Counted from the first letter of the stretch, positions 1 through 7,873 are shown. The stretch: DNA of 11,535 nt from Candidatus Hikarchaeia archaeon HikBin4 (GCA_009889685.1 WTZT01000010.1:1-11535), one strand, 5' to 3'. Notes: generated by a model not told the origin, from the sequence alone. A program made the numbers and translations.

Positions 1-100
1 TAGCTTCTCCAAACAATTCCCCTGAAACTTCTGCCACAGTGGCTGTATGTCCTTCTTTTGTGTAACCTCTAATAAACGCAGAAGAGTCCAAGATATACAT
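1..100 (-). CDS. nob1: NOB1-type PIN-domain endoribonuclease, N-terminal fragment
   Basis: Only the first 33 residues lie in the window; the gene runs off the left edge. They begin MYILDSSAFIRGY, the first strand and first catalytic Asp (D5) of a PIN domain as found at the very N-terminus of archaeal NOB1. NOB1 is the endonuclease that trims the 3' end of pre-16S rRNA during small-subunit maturation; this role is known for the family. The ATG at 98-100 is the only sensible start, because an in-frame stop lies at 113-115 just upstream. No clear Shine-Dalgarno sequence precedes it. It lies 87 nt downstream of the PRC-barrel gene on the same strand, so co-transcription is likely. The zinc ribbon of NOB1 would lie outside the window, so it cannot be told apart here from another PIN protein by domain content alone; the N-terminal sequence and the aIF5B neighbourhood favour NOB1. 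Confidence 0.75.
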   Translation of the reverse strand, partial: MYILDSSAFIRGYTKEGHTATVAEVSGELFGEA

Positions 101-187
101 ATGCCCGCTAATTTAACCCGTTACCTTCTTCTATTTCCCACTAGTTCTGCACATCTAGGACCATCTCCATCGCCCAAGAATATCCCC

Positions 188-502
188 TTATCTTTCAACG
201 GCTGATGACTCCTTTCTATCAGCAGGCCCCACTGCACCAGTATCAATAACATCGCCATCTCTGACCATGATATTATCCGTGATCGACTCAACCCATCTCA
301 CTGGAACAAGAAAATTGCCTTCTGAATCTTTATCGTAACCCTGAAAATCACTTTTTACGATATCTGTTTTTGGTTTTACCACGATCGATTCGAGTTTACC
401 CGTTTTAAGATCCACAGTTATGTTCTCCAATGTCCCCATTTCTTTTCCATCATTTCTCATAACTCCTTTTTCTGTTAAATTTTGCGCTAATATATCTGTC
501 AT
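188..502 (-). CDS. Small PRC-barrel domain protein
   Basis: This 104-residue protein consists of a single PRC-barrel-like domain over about residues 3-82, followed by a short charged tail. It opens with the pattern of archaeal stand-alone PRC-barrel proteins: a short helix, then K-G-V-M and a Gly-rich turn, then G-x-L-x-N-I-T-V-D-L-K-T-G at about residues 23-35, then the hydrophobic strand S-I-V-V. The closing strand V-P-V-R-W-V follows. The domain fold is shared with the C-terminal domain of the 16S-processing protein RimM and with photosynthetic reaction-centre H subunits. The function of the stand-alone archaeal form is not established. It is soluble, with no signal peptide or membrane segment. 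The ATG at 500-502 is preferred over M15 because the residues before M15 belong to the conserved start of the family. It is divergent from aIF5B and upstream of NOB1, which suggests a role in ribosome maturation or initiation (inference). Confidence 0.85.
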   Translation of the reverse strand: MTDILAQNLTEKGVMRNDGKEMGTLENITVDLKTGKLESIVVKPKTDIVKSDFQGYDKDSEGNFLVPVRWVESITDNIMVRDGDVIDTGAVGPADRKESSAVER

Positions 503-540
503 ACTATCTATATCTTTTCAACAAGCATAATGCTCACGGA

Positions 541-608
541 GAAATACCAATTAAATAGATGACTTTAATGTTCGGTATTGCTGGATAACATTGATTATAG
601 TCTGAGGA
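541..608 (+). promoter_or_regulatory. Promoter and Shine-Dalgarno of infB (divergent with PRC-barrel gene)
   Basis: TTAAATAG at 551-558, preceded by the A-rich stretch GAAATACCAA (541-550), looks like an archaeal BRE/TATA pair. A start of transcription about 25 nt downstream would leave a leader of roughly 35 nt. TGAGGA at 603-608 is a Shine-Dalgarno sequence ending 7 nt before the ATG at 616. The same AT-rich core reads ATTTAA on the minus strand, about 55 nt from the PRC-barrel start, so it may serve both directions. A second minus-strand candidate, GCATTATGC at about 523-531, is closer to that gene. Confidence 0.45.
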
Positions 609-615
609 ACTACAG

Positions 616-2415
616 ATGCCAAAAAAGACCATTGATAACCCAAATCCTTTGCGAACCCCTATTATATCCGTACTCGGCCACGTCGATCACGGAAAAACTA
701 CTTTGCTTGATAGTATTCGCGGATCTTCTATGACAGATGCCGAAGCGGGTTCAATAACTCAACACATAGGAATCACTACTGTCCCAATTGATATCATTTC
801 AAATCTAGCAGGATCTCTTGTCAGTTCTAAAAGTCTAGAATTACCTGGATTACTTTTCATAGACACTCCTGGACACCAGCTATTCACTACTCTCCGATCT
901 AGGGGTGGCTCTTTGGCCGACATAGCAATTCTAGTTGTAGACATAAACGATGGATTTCAACCCCAAACAAAAGAGGCACTAAATATCCTACGAAATTCTA
1001 AAACGCCTTTCATAGTATGTGCCAATAAAATCGATACCATCCCCGGATGGGACTCAAACCAAAGCTCTGTTTCTGTAACGAGTTACAATTCTCAACCAGA
1101 ACGTGTCCGATTTGCTATGGATCAAAAATTCTATCAATTAGTCGGTGATCTCTCTACATTTGGATTCACCTCAGATTATTATTGGAAGGTATCTGATTTT
1201 AGTAAAACTCTCGGTATAATTCCTACTAGTGCCCGAACTCAAGAAGGCATTCCCGATTTACTCGCTGTACTGATGGGTCTCGCACAAAAATACATGCGAG
1301 ATTCAATGTCGGTCGATATAACCGGACCTGGAAAAGGAATGGTTCTCGAAGTGAAAGAAGAAAGAGGACTCGGAACTGTAATCGATGCCATTCTGTACGA
1401 TGGAAGTCTTTCTGAAGATGATCAAATGGTAGTTGGCGGCATAGATGGTCCCATATCCACCAAAGTCCGGGCACTTTTCAGTCTCCTTCCCTTATCCGAA
1501 TCAAATTCCACTAGCCTTTTCACTCGAACATCCACTGTCACTGCTGCCTCTGGAATTCGAATAGCAGCATCAAATCTTTCTAATGTTCTCGTGGGTTCTC
1601 CTCTACGTTCCGCTCAAGGTGCCGATCTTGATTCTATTCTTCTTGAAATAGAATCAGAGCTAGAAAAAGTCAAGATCAATACTCAAGATTCTGGAGTTAT
1701 AATCCGAGCAGATACTCTTGGCAGTCTTGAGGCACTTTCCAAGGCACTTTCTGACATAGAAGTCCCCATAATGCGAGCGTCAGTTGGTGACATCGCACCC
1801 CGCGATATTTCCTTAGCTAGCACAACAAACGAAAAACAATACCGGATCATTTTAGGTTTCAATGTCAATTTGATAGAAGATGCAGGACGTAACGCTAGAG
1901 AAAAAGACGTTAAAATTCTCACAAACGATGTCATATATCGCCTCATCGAAGAGTATGAATCTCACACCGAAGAATTATCTTCTCATAGAAGAAAGAATTT
2001 TTTTGATAAACTAACCCGACCCGCACATTTTCAAATACTCGAAAATCACATTTTTCGACAATCAAATCCAGCAATAGTGGGGGTAGAAATACTCTCTGGA
2101 ACGCTCCAAAAGAATGCTCCTGTCGCCATTCCTCTCCAAGACGATTTCAAACGAATAGGTTTTATCAAAGATATCCACTACCAGGGAGAATCAGTCCCCC
2201 AAGCACAAATGGGAGATCAAGTAAGCATCTCACTTGACGGCCCAACAGTCGGACGTCAAATAGATGAAAAGTCCGAACTTTGGGTAGATATTCACGAGAA
2301 ACATGTAAAAGCATTGGAAGATACTTTCTATAATGACCTTCGGAACGATGAATGTGAAGCACTTTCATTTTTCGCTCAACGGAAACGAATCAAAGATCCT
2401 TTTTGGGGGAAATAA
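616..2415 (+). CDS. infB: Translation initiation factor aIF5B (archaeal IF-2)
   Basis: This 599-residue GTPase is the archaeal/eukaryal 5B-type factor. It promotes subunit joining and initiator tRNA positioning on the ribosome in the cytoplasm. The GTPase domain is complete: G1 GHVDHGKT (residues 21-28), G2 GSITQHIG (45-52), G3 DTPGH (83-87), G4 NKID (137-140) and G5 TSAR (204-207). Domain II follows from about residue 235, with GKGMVLE and ERGLGTV. Domain III is around 355-470 (G-V-I-I-R-A-D-T-L-G-S-L-E-A-L) and domain IV occupies the C-terminus, ending DPFWGK. The length is that of archaeal aIF5B, which lacks the long eukaryal N-terminal extension. There is no intein. The G1 motif comes only 20 residues after the ATG, as expected, and a Shine-Dalgarno sequence supports this start. 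It is a single-gene unit, divergent from PRC-barrel/NOB1 and convergent with the arginine decarboxylase gene. Confidence 0.97.
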   Translation: MPKKTIDNPNPLRTPIISVLGHVDHGKTTLLDSIRGSSMTDAEAGSITQHIGITTVPIDIISNLAGSLVSSKSLELPGLLFIDTPGHQLFTTLRSRGGSLADIAILVVDINDGFQPQTKEALNILRNSKTPFIVCANKIDTIPGWDSNQSSVSVTSYNSQPERVRFAMDQKFYQLVGDLSTFGFTSDYYWKVSDFSKTLGIIPTSARTQEGIPDLLAVLMGLAQKYMRDSMSVDITGPGKGMVLEVKEERGLGTVIDAILYDGSLSEDDQMVVGGIDGPISTKVRALFSLLPLSESNSTSLFTRTSTVTAASGIRIAASNLSNVLVGSPLRSAQGADLDSILLEIESELEKVKINTQDSGVIIRADTLGSLEALSKALSDIEVPIMRASVGDIAPRDISLASTTNEKQYRIILGFNVNLIEDAGRNAREKDVKILTNDVIYRLIEEYESHTEELSSHRRKNFFDKLTRPAHFQILENHIFRQSNPAIVGVEILSGTLQKNAPVAIPLQDDFKRIGFIKDIHYQGESVPQAQMGDQVSISLDGPTVGRQIDEKSELWVDIHEKHVKALEDTFYNDLRNDECEALSFFAQRKRIKDPFWGK

Positions 2416-2427
2416 TTTCTTCTTTTT
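2416..2427 (+). terminator. T-rich terminator of infB
   Basis: Directly after the infB stop codon the plus strand reads TTTCTTCTTTTT, with ten T in twelve bases. No stem-loop precedes it, in keeping with oligo-T termination in archaea. It fills the whole 11-nt gap to the convergent arginine decarboxylase gene and touches that gene's stop codon. Confidence 0.45.
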
Positions 2428-2915
2428 CAAAACATACTTTCGCTCTTTCCATACACGCCTACAACCACTGATGTTGTAAATTCACTTTTGTTAACATCGG
2501 AACTATTTATTTTCATACCAATCTCTCCGAATTCCCAACCCCTAAGATTTTTGCAAGACTCTATTCCCTGGATTAATTCTTCTCTAACACCATCTTCATC
2601 CATACCTCCTGAGGATTCATAGAATATCCCGGCTTCGTCTCCCCGAACCCATGCTAAACCCGCAACAGCTTTTCCTTTTGACCCTTTGACTGTAGTTTTC
2701 GCCTGAACAACCCAAAGCCTGTTCCCAAACGGTCCTAGATCTGGCATTTCTTTCACCACTTCCATTCTGGAATTACTTGGGATAACCGATGAAACTTTTA
2801 CTAGATTGTAATTGCTTATACCTGCATCGTGAAGCGCCGCATCGTATGATGCTATTCCCGTCGGTCCCTCCCCCGATCCATACGTAACTCTTATCATTGG
2901 TATCTCATTCACCAT
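2427..2915 (-). CDS. pdaD: Pyruvoyl-dependent arginine decarboxylase
   Basis: This 162-residue proenzyme of the PvlArgDC family converts arginine to agmatine. The self-processing site is intact: in YNLVKVSSVIP the Ser42-Ser43 bond is the expected cleavage site, Ser43 becoming the pyruvoyl group of the large chain. Glu100 in FYESSGG matches the position of the family's catalytic acid. The N-terminal I-R-V-T-Y-G-S-G-E-G-P-T and S-Y-D-A-A-L segments and W-E-F-G near residues 126-129 are also family-like. Agmatine feeds polyamine synthesis and, in archaea, TiaS-made agmatidine in the isoleucine tRNA that reads AUA (known). The ATG at 2913-2915 is chosen over M7 because a strong Shine-Dalgarno sequence lies 6 nt upstream. 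It starts 2 nt after the pepF stop, so it is very likely translated from the pepF mRNA. Histidine-decarboxylase-type paralogues are larger and unlikely. Confidence 0.93.
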   Translation of the reverse strand: MVNEIPMIRVTYGSGEGPTGIASYDAALHDAGISNYNLVKVSSVIPSNSRMEVVKEMPDLGPFGNRLWVVQAKTTVKGSKGKAVAGLAWVRGDEAGIFYESSGGMDEDGVREELIQGIESCKNLRGWEFGEIGMKINSSDVNKSEFTTSVVVGVYGKSESMF

Positions 2916-2917
2916 CT

Positions 2918-4717
2918 CTATTCACCCTCGATAATTGATTCCATTTCTGACAGATAATCATTGTAAACTGTTATTGATTTTTCAATTGGTTTTTTTGATC
3001 TCATATCTACTCCTGTTTCCTTCAATAACTCTAGTGGATATTCACTTGACCCTGACCGGAGAAATGAAATATATTTCTCTTTTCGATCTCCCCCTCCCAT
3101 TATAATACTTTGTGCTAGTGACATTGCAGCAGAGATGCCTGTGGCATATTGATATACATAATAATTATAATAAAAATGCGGAATCCGCATCCACTCCATT
3201 TTTATGTAATTATCCATTTCAACTGGCTTATAAAATTCACCCTTTATGTTCTTATATATCTCATCAAACCGATCTGGAGTCAAGGCTCCTCCTGATTCTA
3301 CAACATTATGAATTTGATGTTCAAAGTCTGCAAACATAGTCTGTCTAAATAAAGTACTCCTAAACCTCTCTATGGCCTCGTCAAGAACATGAAGTCGAAA
3401 TGACTCTTCTTCTATCGTTTTCAGAAGGTAGTCTGTCAAAAGAGTCTCATTCACAAGAGATGCAACTTCTGCAACAAATATGTCATAGCCTGAATACACA
3501 TATGGTTGAGCAGCATTTGTCAATCTAGAATGCATTGAATGTCCCAATTCATGTGCAAGAGTAAACATAGATTGAATATCGTCCTGATAATTCATGAGTA
3601 TAAATGGTTTTGTATCATAAGTCCCCCCACTATATGCTCCTGAATACTTTCCACGATTTCCATATACATCAATCCACCCCGAGTTCACACCATCTTCGAG
3701 AATATTTTGATATTCTTCTCCTAGAGGAGAAACCGATGCAATGACATGTTCTACTGCATGATCATATTTCACCGTTGGACTTTCACCATGGGCCATCGGG
3801 ACGTACAAATCCCACATTCTGATTCGATCCAACTCTTGACTTTTCTTCTTTAATTCTACATGCCGATGAAGGACGTGGAGGTTATCTCTAACTGTATCTA
3901 CTAACTTATCATATACTTCCGTTGGAATATTCGATCCATCCATTGCAGCATCTCTTGCATTTTCATAGTTATGTGCTTGGGCAATCCTGACATCTACAAT
4001 AATATTGTTTTTCAACACAGATCCTATGGTATTTCTGAACCTTCCAATTTCCCCATAGAATTTTTGGTAAACCTTTTTTCTAAGATTTCTGTCCATACTC
4101 CTCATGAATTTGGTGAAATTTACTTGGGTTATCTCAATCAACTCTTGATTTTTCCCCTTGACTTTTGGAAATGACATGTCTGCATTCATCAACAATCCAT
4201 AAACCTCATTTGGGGTTGCGAATATCTCTCCCATCTCTGCTAATAATGCCTCCACTTCTGCTGAACGAGCGTGGTCCTTCACCCGTATTACCTCTTTCAA
4301 ATAATGACGATAAATACTAAGTTCTACATTTGACCCCAATAGTGATTTTAATCTTTTTTCGTCTAGCTCTTGAATTTCTGGTTCGATGAAGCTAGTCACC
4401 CCTCCTAGTTTAGCTGCCACTGATCTAGCTTCAATTAGCATGGATTGGTATTTTTGATCTCTTTTATCTTCATCAGAGTGCAATTTTGCATATGAAATCA
4501 CCGTCCCCATTCCTCGCATTATTACCTCCGAAAATTCCAATAATTCTAGTAAAGTATCTCCACTCTCACAAACTTTTCCTTCATACTGTCCGAATTCACC
4601 CAATCCGTTCTTAACGTTTTCTAGTGATTTTTTCCATTCATTATTTTCAGGATAGATGCTCTTCAAATCCCATTTATACTTTTGAGCAACTTCTGACCTT
4701 TCTGGGACAGTTTCCAT
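2918..4717 (-). CDS. pepF: Oligoendopeptidase F (M3 family zinc metallopeptidase)
   Basis: This 599-residue cytoplasmic peptidase should cleave short peptides, as M3B oligoendopeptidases do. The zinc motif is H389-E-L-G-H393 within TLAHELGHSMHSR. Glu417 in F-V-A-E-V-A-S-L-V-N-E is the likely third zinc ligand, and the tyrosine-rich segment P-H-F-Y-Y-N-Y-Y-V-Y-Q-Y-A-T-G (about residues 514-528) is the substrate-binding region seen in PepF proteins. The N-terminal VPERSEV...KYKWDLKSIY pattern is the usual family start and supports the ATG at 4715-4717; no earlier in-frame ATG is close. Length is normal and no signal peptide is present. No convincing Shine-Dalgarno sequence was seen upstream. 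It heads a two-gene unit with the arginine decarboxylase gene. There is no known biochemical link between the two beyond a possible supply of arginine from peptides, which is speculation. Confidence 0.95.
   Translation of the reverse strand: METVPERSEVAQKYKWDLKSIYPENNEWKKSLENVKNGLGEFGQYEGKVCESGDTLLELLEFSEVIMRGMGTVISYAKLHSDEDKRDQKYQSMLIEARSVAAKLGGVTSFIEPEIQELDEKRLKSLLGSNVELSIYRHYLKEVIRVKDHARSAEVEALLAEMGEIFATPNEVYGLLMNADMSFPKVKGKNQELIEITQVNFTKFMRSMDRNLRKKVYQKFYGEIGRFRNTIGSVLKNNIIVDVRIAQAHNYENARDAAMDGSNIPTEVYDKLVDTVRDNLHVLHRHVELKKKSQELDRIRMWDLYVPMAHGESPTVKYDHAVEHVIASVSPLGEEYQNILEDGVNSGWIDVYGNRGKYSGAYSGGTYDTKPFILMNYQDDIQSMFTLAHELGHSMHSRLTNAAQPYVYSGYDIFVAEVASLVNETLLTDYLLKTIEEESFRLHVLDEAIERFRSTLFRQTMFADFEHQIHNVVESGGALTPDRFDEIYKNIKGEFYKPVEMDNYIKMEWMRIPHFYYNYYVYQYATGISAAMSLAQSIIMGGGDRKEKYISFLRSGSSEYPLELLKETGVDMRSKKPIEKSITVYNDYLSEMESIIEGE
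2922..2929 (-). promoter_or_regulatory. Shine-Dalgarno of the arginine decarboxylase gene inside the pepF end
   Basis: On the minus strand GAGGGTGA ends 6 nt before the ATG at 2915. It lies within the last codons of pepF, so pepF translation runs across it. This fixes the longer start (M1) rather than M7 and suggests translational coupling. Confidence 0.7.
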
Positions 4718-4787
4718 ACCATGCTTTAGTAGCGACTGACTGTAATTCTTACCTTCTCTTCGTTACCGGTTTCTAAATTCGTTGTAG

Positions 4788-4798
4788 GAAGCTTTATG
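4788..4798 (+). promoter_or_regulatory. BRE/TATA-like box of secF
   Basis: GAAGCTTTATG with TTTATG at 4793-4798 lies 27-32 nt before the secF ATG. No Shine-Dalgarno sequence lies between, so transcription probably starts at or within a few bases of the ATG (leaderless). It matches the box before trmY (GAAGATTTATC at 9268-9278) at nine of eleven positions. Confidence 0.5.
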
Positions 4799-4824
4799 CG
4801 CTCTAACTAACACCGCTAATTCGT

Positions 4825-5685
4825 ATGTTTGAGTTCAAGGTCGAATCTTTTAATTTTAAGAAATATTCGAATAAACAACTCATTTCTTTACCCCTGACTC
4901 TTTTGTTGATCTCACTTCTAATATTAGGTGGGTGGTATCTATCTACCGGATTACCTGTCAATCCCGGAATAGAATTCACTGGTGGAACTGAAATCACATT
5001 GATTTCTGAAGGCGGGATAGATCCAATTTATTCCACATTTGAGTGGCCTATTGATTCTATTCGCCCCATCGCAACCCAAGCTAATGCATACATAGTCACA
5101 TTCCAATCATCGACAGTTCAACCCGGTCAGTTGGAACTCGTTTCAATTAATGCTGGCTTCGATGTTTTAGCAGTCCAAAGTACTTCCCCTAGTTTTGGAG
5201 CAGAATCTCAAAAATTAGCACTATTTGGCCTCGCAATGGCATTTACTGGAATGGCAATTGTCGTTTTCTTTTTATTCAGAAAATTAATCCCTTCCGTAGC
5301 GGTAGTTCTTTCGGCTCTAGGAGATATCGTAATCCCCCTTGCAATTATGAATCTATTGGGAATCCAACTATCATTGGGCACTGTAGCAGCTTTATTAATG
5401 CTAATAGGCTACAGCGTCGATTCCGATATATTACTTACCAATCATATATTAAAACGCAAAGGAGACTTCTACGAATCCACTTACAACGCTATGAGAACTG
5501 GGCTCACTATGACTTTCACATCACTTTCTGCAATCGTAGTCATGACGATTGCCTCATTTTTATTCGGAGTCGACCTTCTAACTTCGATCGGAGTGGTACT
5601 TATTTTCGGTCTAGTTGTAGATCTACTCAACACCTATCTCTTAAACTTTAGCCTTCTACGATGGTATGTCGAGGGTCAACAATGA
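4825..5685 (+). CDS. secF: Protein-export membrane protein SecF
   Basis: This 286-residue inner part of the archaeal SecDF complex assists export through the SecYE channel. TM1 is at about residues 19-40. The external domain begins with the family motif PGIEFTGGTEI (47-57). A cluster of five further membrane segments runs from about residue 133 to 281, with the conserved GYSVDSDILL motif (195-204) holding D199 and D201, which lie in the TM4 region implicated in ion coupling in bacterial SecDF. Length fits archaeal SecF. The ATG at 4825 has no Shine-Dalgarno sequence but has a TATA-like box at the leaderless distance, and it gives a normal short cytoplasmic N-terminus. SecF precedes secD, the order usual in archaea and the reverse of bacteria. 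Its stop codon overlaps the secD start by 4 nt. Confidence 0.95.
   Translation: MFEFKVESFNFKKYSNKQLISLPLTLLLISLLILGGWYLSTGLPVNPGIEFTGGTEITLISEGGIDPIYSTFEWPIDSIRPIATQANAYIVTFQSSTVQPGQLELVSINAGFDVLAVQSTSPSFGAESQKLALFGLAMAFTGMAIVVFFLFRKLIPSVAVVLSALGDIVIPLAIMNLLGIQLSLGTVAALLMLIGYSVDSDILLTNHILKRKGDFYESTYNAMRTGLTMTFTSLSAIVVMTIASFLFGVDLLTSIGVVLIFGLVVDLLNTYLLNFSLLRWYVEGQQ
5671..5676 (+). promoter_or_regulatory. Shine-Dalgarno deciding the secD start
   Basis: GAGGGT ends 5 nt before the ATG at 5682, inside the end of secF. It supports 5682 over the in-frame ATG at 5661, which would add seven residues lying wholly in secF and lacks such a site. Confidence 0.7.
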
Positions 5686-7217
5686 ATATTCGTTCCAATT
5701 GGCGTATTCTCGCTCTCTCAATCCTTATAGTTTTCAGCGTGATTGTTATATCCCCAATTGGGTCCACTTCTACCTCGAATTCCGATAGTTTAGGTCTAAA
5801 CATAAGCTATGGATTAGACCTTTCTGGTGGCACCCGTCTAAGAGCTCCGATTGTTGGTTGGACTGCAGAAGAAGTATCTTTTATCGGGTATCAAGAATCT
5901 AATATAGAAGAAACCATTTTAAGTCAATTTCCTTCTCTATCCCGTAGTGACGTTGATGCAAAAATAGGATCAAATGGGATTGGGACTTTTGAAATATTTT
6001 CAGATATCTCCCCTGAAGATTTCAAATTAGCACTATCTCGTGCCAATCTGTCCTATGGTGAAATCCGTCCAGGAGTCACCGCACAAACTCGTAAAACCAC
6101 CGTCGAAGTACTTAGCAAAAAATTCGATGAATCTGGACTTAATGGTGCAACAGTACAACAATCAACAACACCCTCTGGTCAATATTTTATCATAATTGAA
6201 GTTCCCAATTACAACAGTACTGAAGTCCGGAAATTAGTCGAAAAACGTGGATCTGTAGAGGTAGTGGTGCAATTTCCAACTGGAGCTGGGGAATGGGGAA
6301 CTGCCGTAGTACTCACACAAGATGATATCGCAACTGTTGGAACCGTTCAAGACCCAACAATCTCTATCGCATCTCCTCATGTACCTGTTACTTTGACAAA
6401 TGAAGGGGCCTCTAATTTCCAGACATACCTGCAGCAATATGGATTTTCTTCCCAAAGTAATTCTAATTCTTGTACAACTTCACTCCCCAAAGAATTGAGA
6501 TACTGTATCCATACTGTCCTAGATGGGGACATAGTCTACTCAGCATCTATATCTCCTGGCCTTTCCGATTCACTGAGGAAAGGTGAATTTATCAATAGCA
6601 AGAATTTTGTCATGACCTCCACAAACAGAACTAACGCAGATTCTCTTCGCCTTAATCTCCGAGCCGGAGCATTACCTGCACCACTCGATTTAGATTCTGG
6701 TACTATTAATTTCGTTTCCCCTAGTTTAGCCGAGAATTTCAAAATCTACTCTTTTCTTATAGGTACGATTTCCATTTTGGCAGTCGCTGCAGTAGTTTTC
6801 TTCCGTTATGGTGAAATAAAAGTAGCTTTCCCCATGGTGATCACTGCACTGTCCGAAGTTATCATTCTACTGGGTTTATCCTCTGCCATTGGGTTGGCAT
6901 TGGATCTTTCACATATTGCAGGATTTATAGCAGTAATCGGAACCGGTGTGGACGATTTAATCATTATTGCAGATGAAGTTATGGCCGAAGGCTCTGTTTC
7001 TTCAACAAGAGTATTCCGTAGCCGTTTCAAAGCAGCATTTTGGATTATCGGGGCAGCCGCAGTGACGACAATAGTTGCACTTAGCCCTCTAGCCATCCTC
7101 TCGCTTGGCGATCTACGTGGATTCGCAATAGTGACAATTTTAGGCGTGCTCATAGGGGTACTTATAACACGTCCTGCCTATGGTGATATTTTAAAATTCT
7201 TACTTAAGCTAAAATAA
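5682..7217 (+). CDS. secD: Protein-export membrane protein SecD
   Basis: This 511-residue partner of SecF has TM1 at about residues 8-26, then the SecD motif YGLDLSGGTRL (43-53), a large external domain to about residue 350, and five more membrane segments at the C-terminus. The TM4 motif I-A-V-I-G-T-G-V-D-D-L-I-I-I-A-D-E carries the paired acidic residues typical of the family. The external domain has two cysteines, C264 and C275, which could form a disulfide outside the membrane. The start at 5682 overlaps the secF stop as ATGA and has a Shine-Dalgarno sequence, so the two are probably translated in a coupled way. Bacterial SecDF uses a proton or sodium gradient to pull substrate; the archaeal form is assumed to act likewise, without SecA. 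The gene converges on rnhB with 8 nt between the stops. Confidence 0.95.
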   Translation: MNIRSNWRILALSILIVFSVIVISPIGSTSTSNSDSLGLNISYGLDLSGGTRLRAPIVGWTAEEVSFIGYQESNIEETILSQFPSLSRSDVDAKIGSNGIGTFEIFSDISPEDFKLALSRANLSYGEIRPGVTAQTRKTTVEVLSKKFDESGLNGATVQQSTTPSGQYFIIIEVPNYNSTEVRKLVEKRGSVEVVVQFPTGAGEWGTAVVLTQDDIATVGTVQDPTISIASPHVPVTLTNEGASNFQTYLQQYGFSSQSNSNSCTTSLPKELRYCIHTVLDGDIVYSASISPGLSDSLRKGEFINSKNFVMTSTNRTNADSLRLNLRAGALPAPLDLDSGTINFVSPSLAENFKIYSFLIGTISILAVAAVVFFRYGEIKVAFPMVITALSEVIILLGLSSAIGLALDLSHIAGFIAVIGTGVDDLIIIADEVMAEGSVSSTRVFRSRFKAAFWIIGAAAVTTIVALSPLAILSLGDLRGFAIVTILGVLIGVLITRPAYGDILKFLLKLK

Positions 7218-7225
7218 ATTATATT

Positions 7226-7873
7226 TCAATCCCACTCTTCGATCGATTTTTGCGCGCTTTTGCCTAACATATCTTTACTTGTTTTCCAGGATTTACGTGC
7301 ACAATTCGGCAACGCCCCATTCTCTAGAATATACTTCTGCAAAAACTCTCTAGTTATACTATCCGAAGGATAACCACTACCCATATTTCCATACGTATTG
7401 ACTAGCTTTGCAATATGTGCATCTCTTGTCACTTTTGCAAGTATACTCGCTGCGCTAACGACTGGATATTTTTGATCTGCTTTGTGCTCCGAAATGATTT
7501 GGACTTCGGCATTTAATCCATTTAGAACCCTCTTGGCAAAGCGTCCCGGATTGACATCAGCAGCATCTACATATATGCAATCACCATCTTCAACTATTTT
7601 CGATATAGCTCTTGCATGGGCTTCCACAGTTAATATATTCATATTTGAATCTGGCCTGTCAATTTCTTCGATGGTTACTTCTTGTACGCCCATCGAAAAA
7701 TATTCTATTTTGACGAGTTCTTTTGCAATTTCTTCTCTAAGTTTCGGTGTGAGTTTTTTTGAATCCAATACATTGTTTGGCAAGTCCCTTTCTGACCGTA
7801 TTCTTGCGGCTACAACAAACATCGATCCTATCACTGGGCCCTTGCCAGCCTCATCCACTCCAATTATTGCCAT
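7226..7873 (-). CDS. rnhB: Ribonuclease HII
   Basis: This 215-residue enzyme cuts the RNA strand of RNA-DNA hybrids and single ribonucleotides in DNA. The catalytic set is complete: D7 and E8 in GVDEAGKGPVIG, D103 in IYVDAADVNP, and D133 in HKADQKYPVVSAASILAKV. The motif G-S-G-Y-P-S-D near residue 166 is the conserved RNase HII turn. Length matches archaeal RNase HII. The start ATG (7871-7873) shares its first base with the last base of the pus10 stop (TAATG), and a Shine-Dalgarno sequence AAGGAGGG lies 12 nt upstream. Co-translation with pus10 is likely. The rnhB, secD and secF neighbourhood resembles what I recall of haloarchaeal genomes. Confidence 0.96.
   Translation of the reverse strand: MAIIGVDEAGKGPVIGSMFVVAARIRSERDLPNNVLDSKKLTPKLREEIAKELVKIEYFSMGVQEVTIEEIDRPDSNMNILTVEAHARAISKIVEDGDCIYVDAADVNPGRFAKRVLNGLNAEVQIISEHKADQKYPVVSAASILAKVTRDAHIAKLVNTYGNMGSGYPSDSITREFLQKYILENGALPNCARKSWKTSKDMLGKSAQKSIEEWD

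Noticed and set aside
101..187. Minus-strand open frame in the PRC-barrel/NOB1 gap, reading DKGIFLGDGDGPRCAELVG before a stop
   Set aside because: It has no ATG or GTG start, is under 30 codons and lacks a Shine-Dalgarno sequence. A decayed or frameshifted PRC-barrel tail cannot be excluded but is not supported.
5661..5681. Upstream in-frame ATG for SecD giving seven extra residues
   Set aside because: The ATG at 5682 has GAGGGT 5 nt upstream and an ATGA overlap with secF; the extra residues are only a shadow of the secF end.
6806..7153. 115-codon open frame on the minus strand within secD
   Set aside because: It is antisense to the conserved SecD membrane segments, has no family features and its composition mirrors secD codons.
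7184..7225. AT-rich palindromic bits (ATTTTAAAAT, CTTAAG) near the secD end as a possible bidirectional terminator
   Set aside because: The palindromes are short and separate, within or next to secD codons, and do not form a convincing stem with a T-run on either strand.
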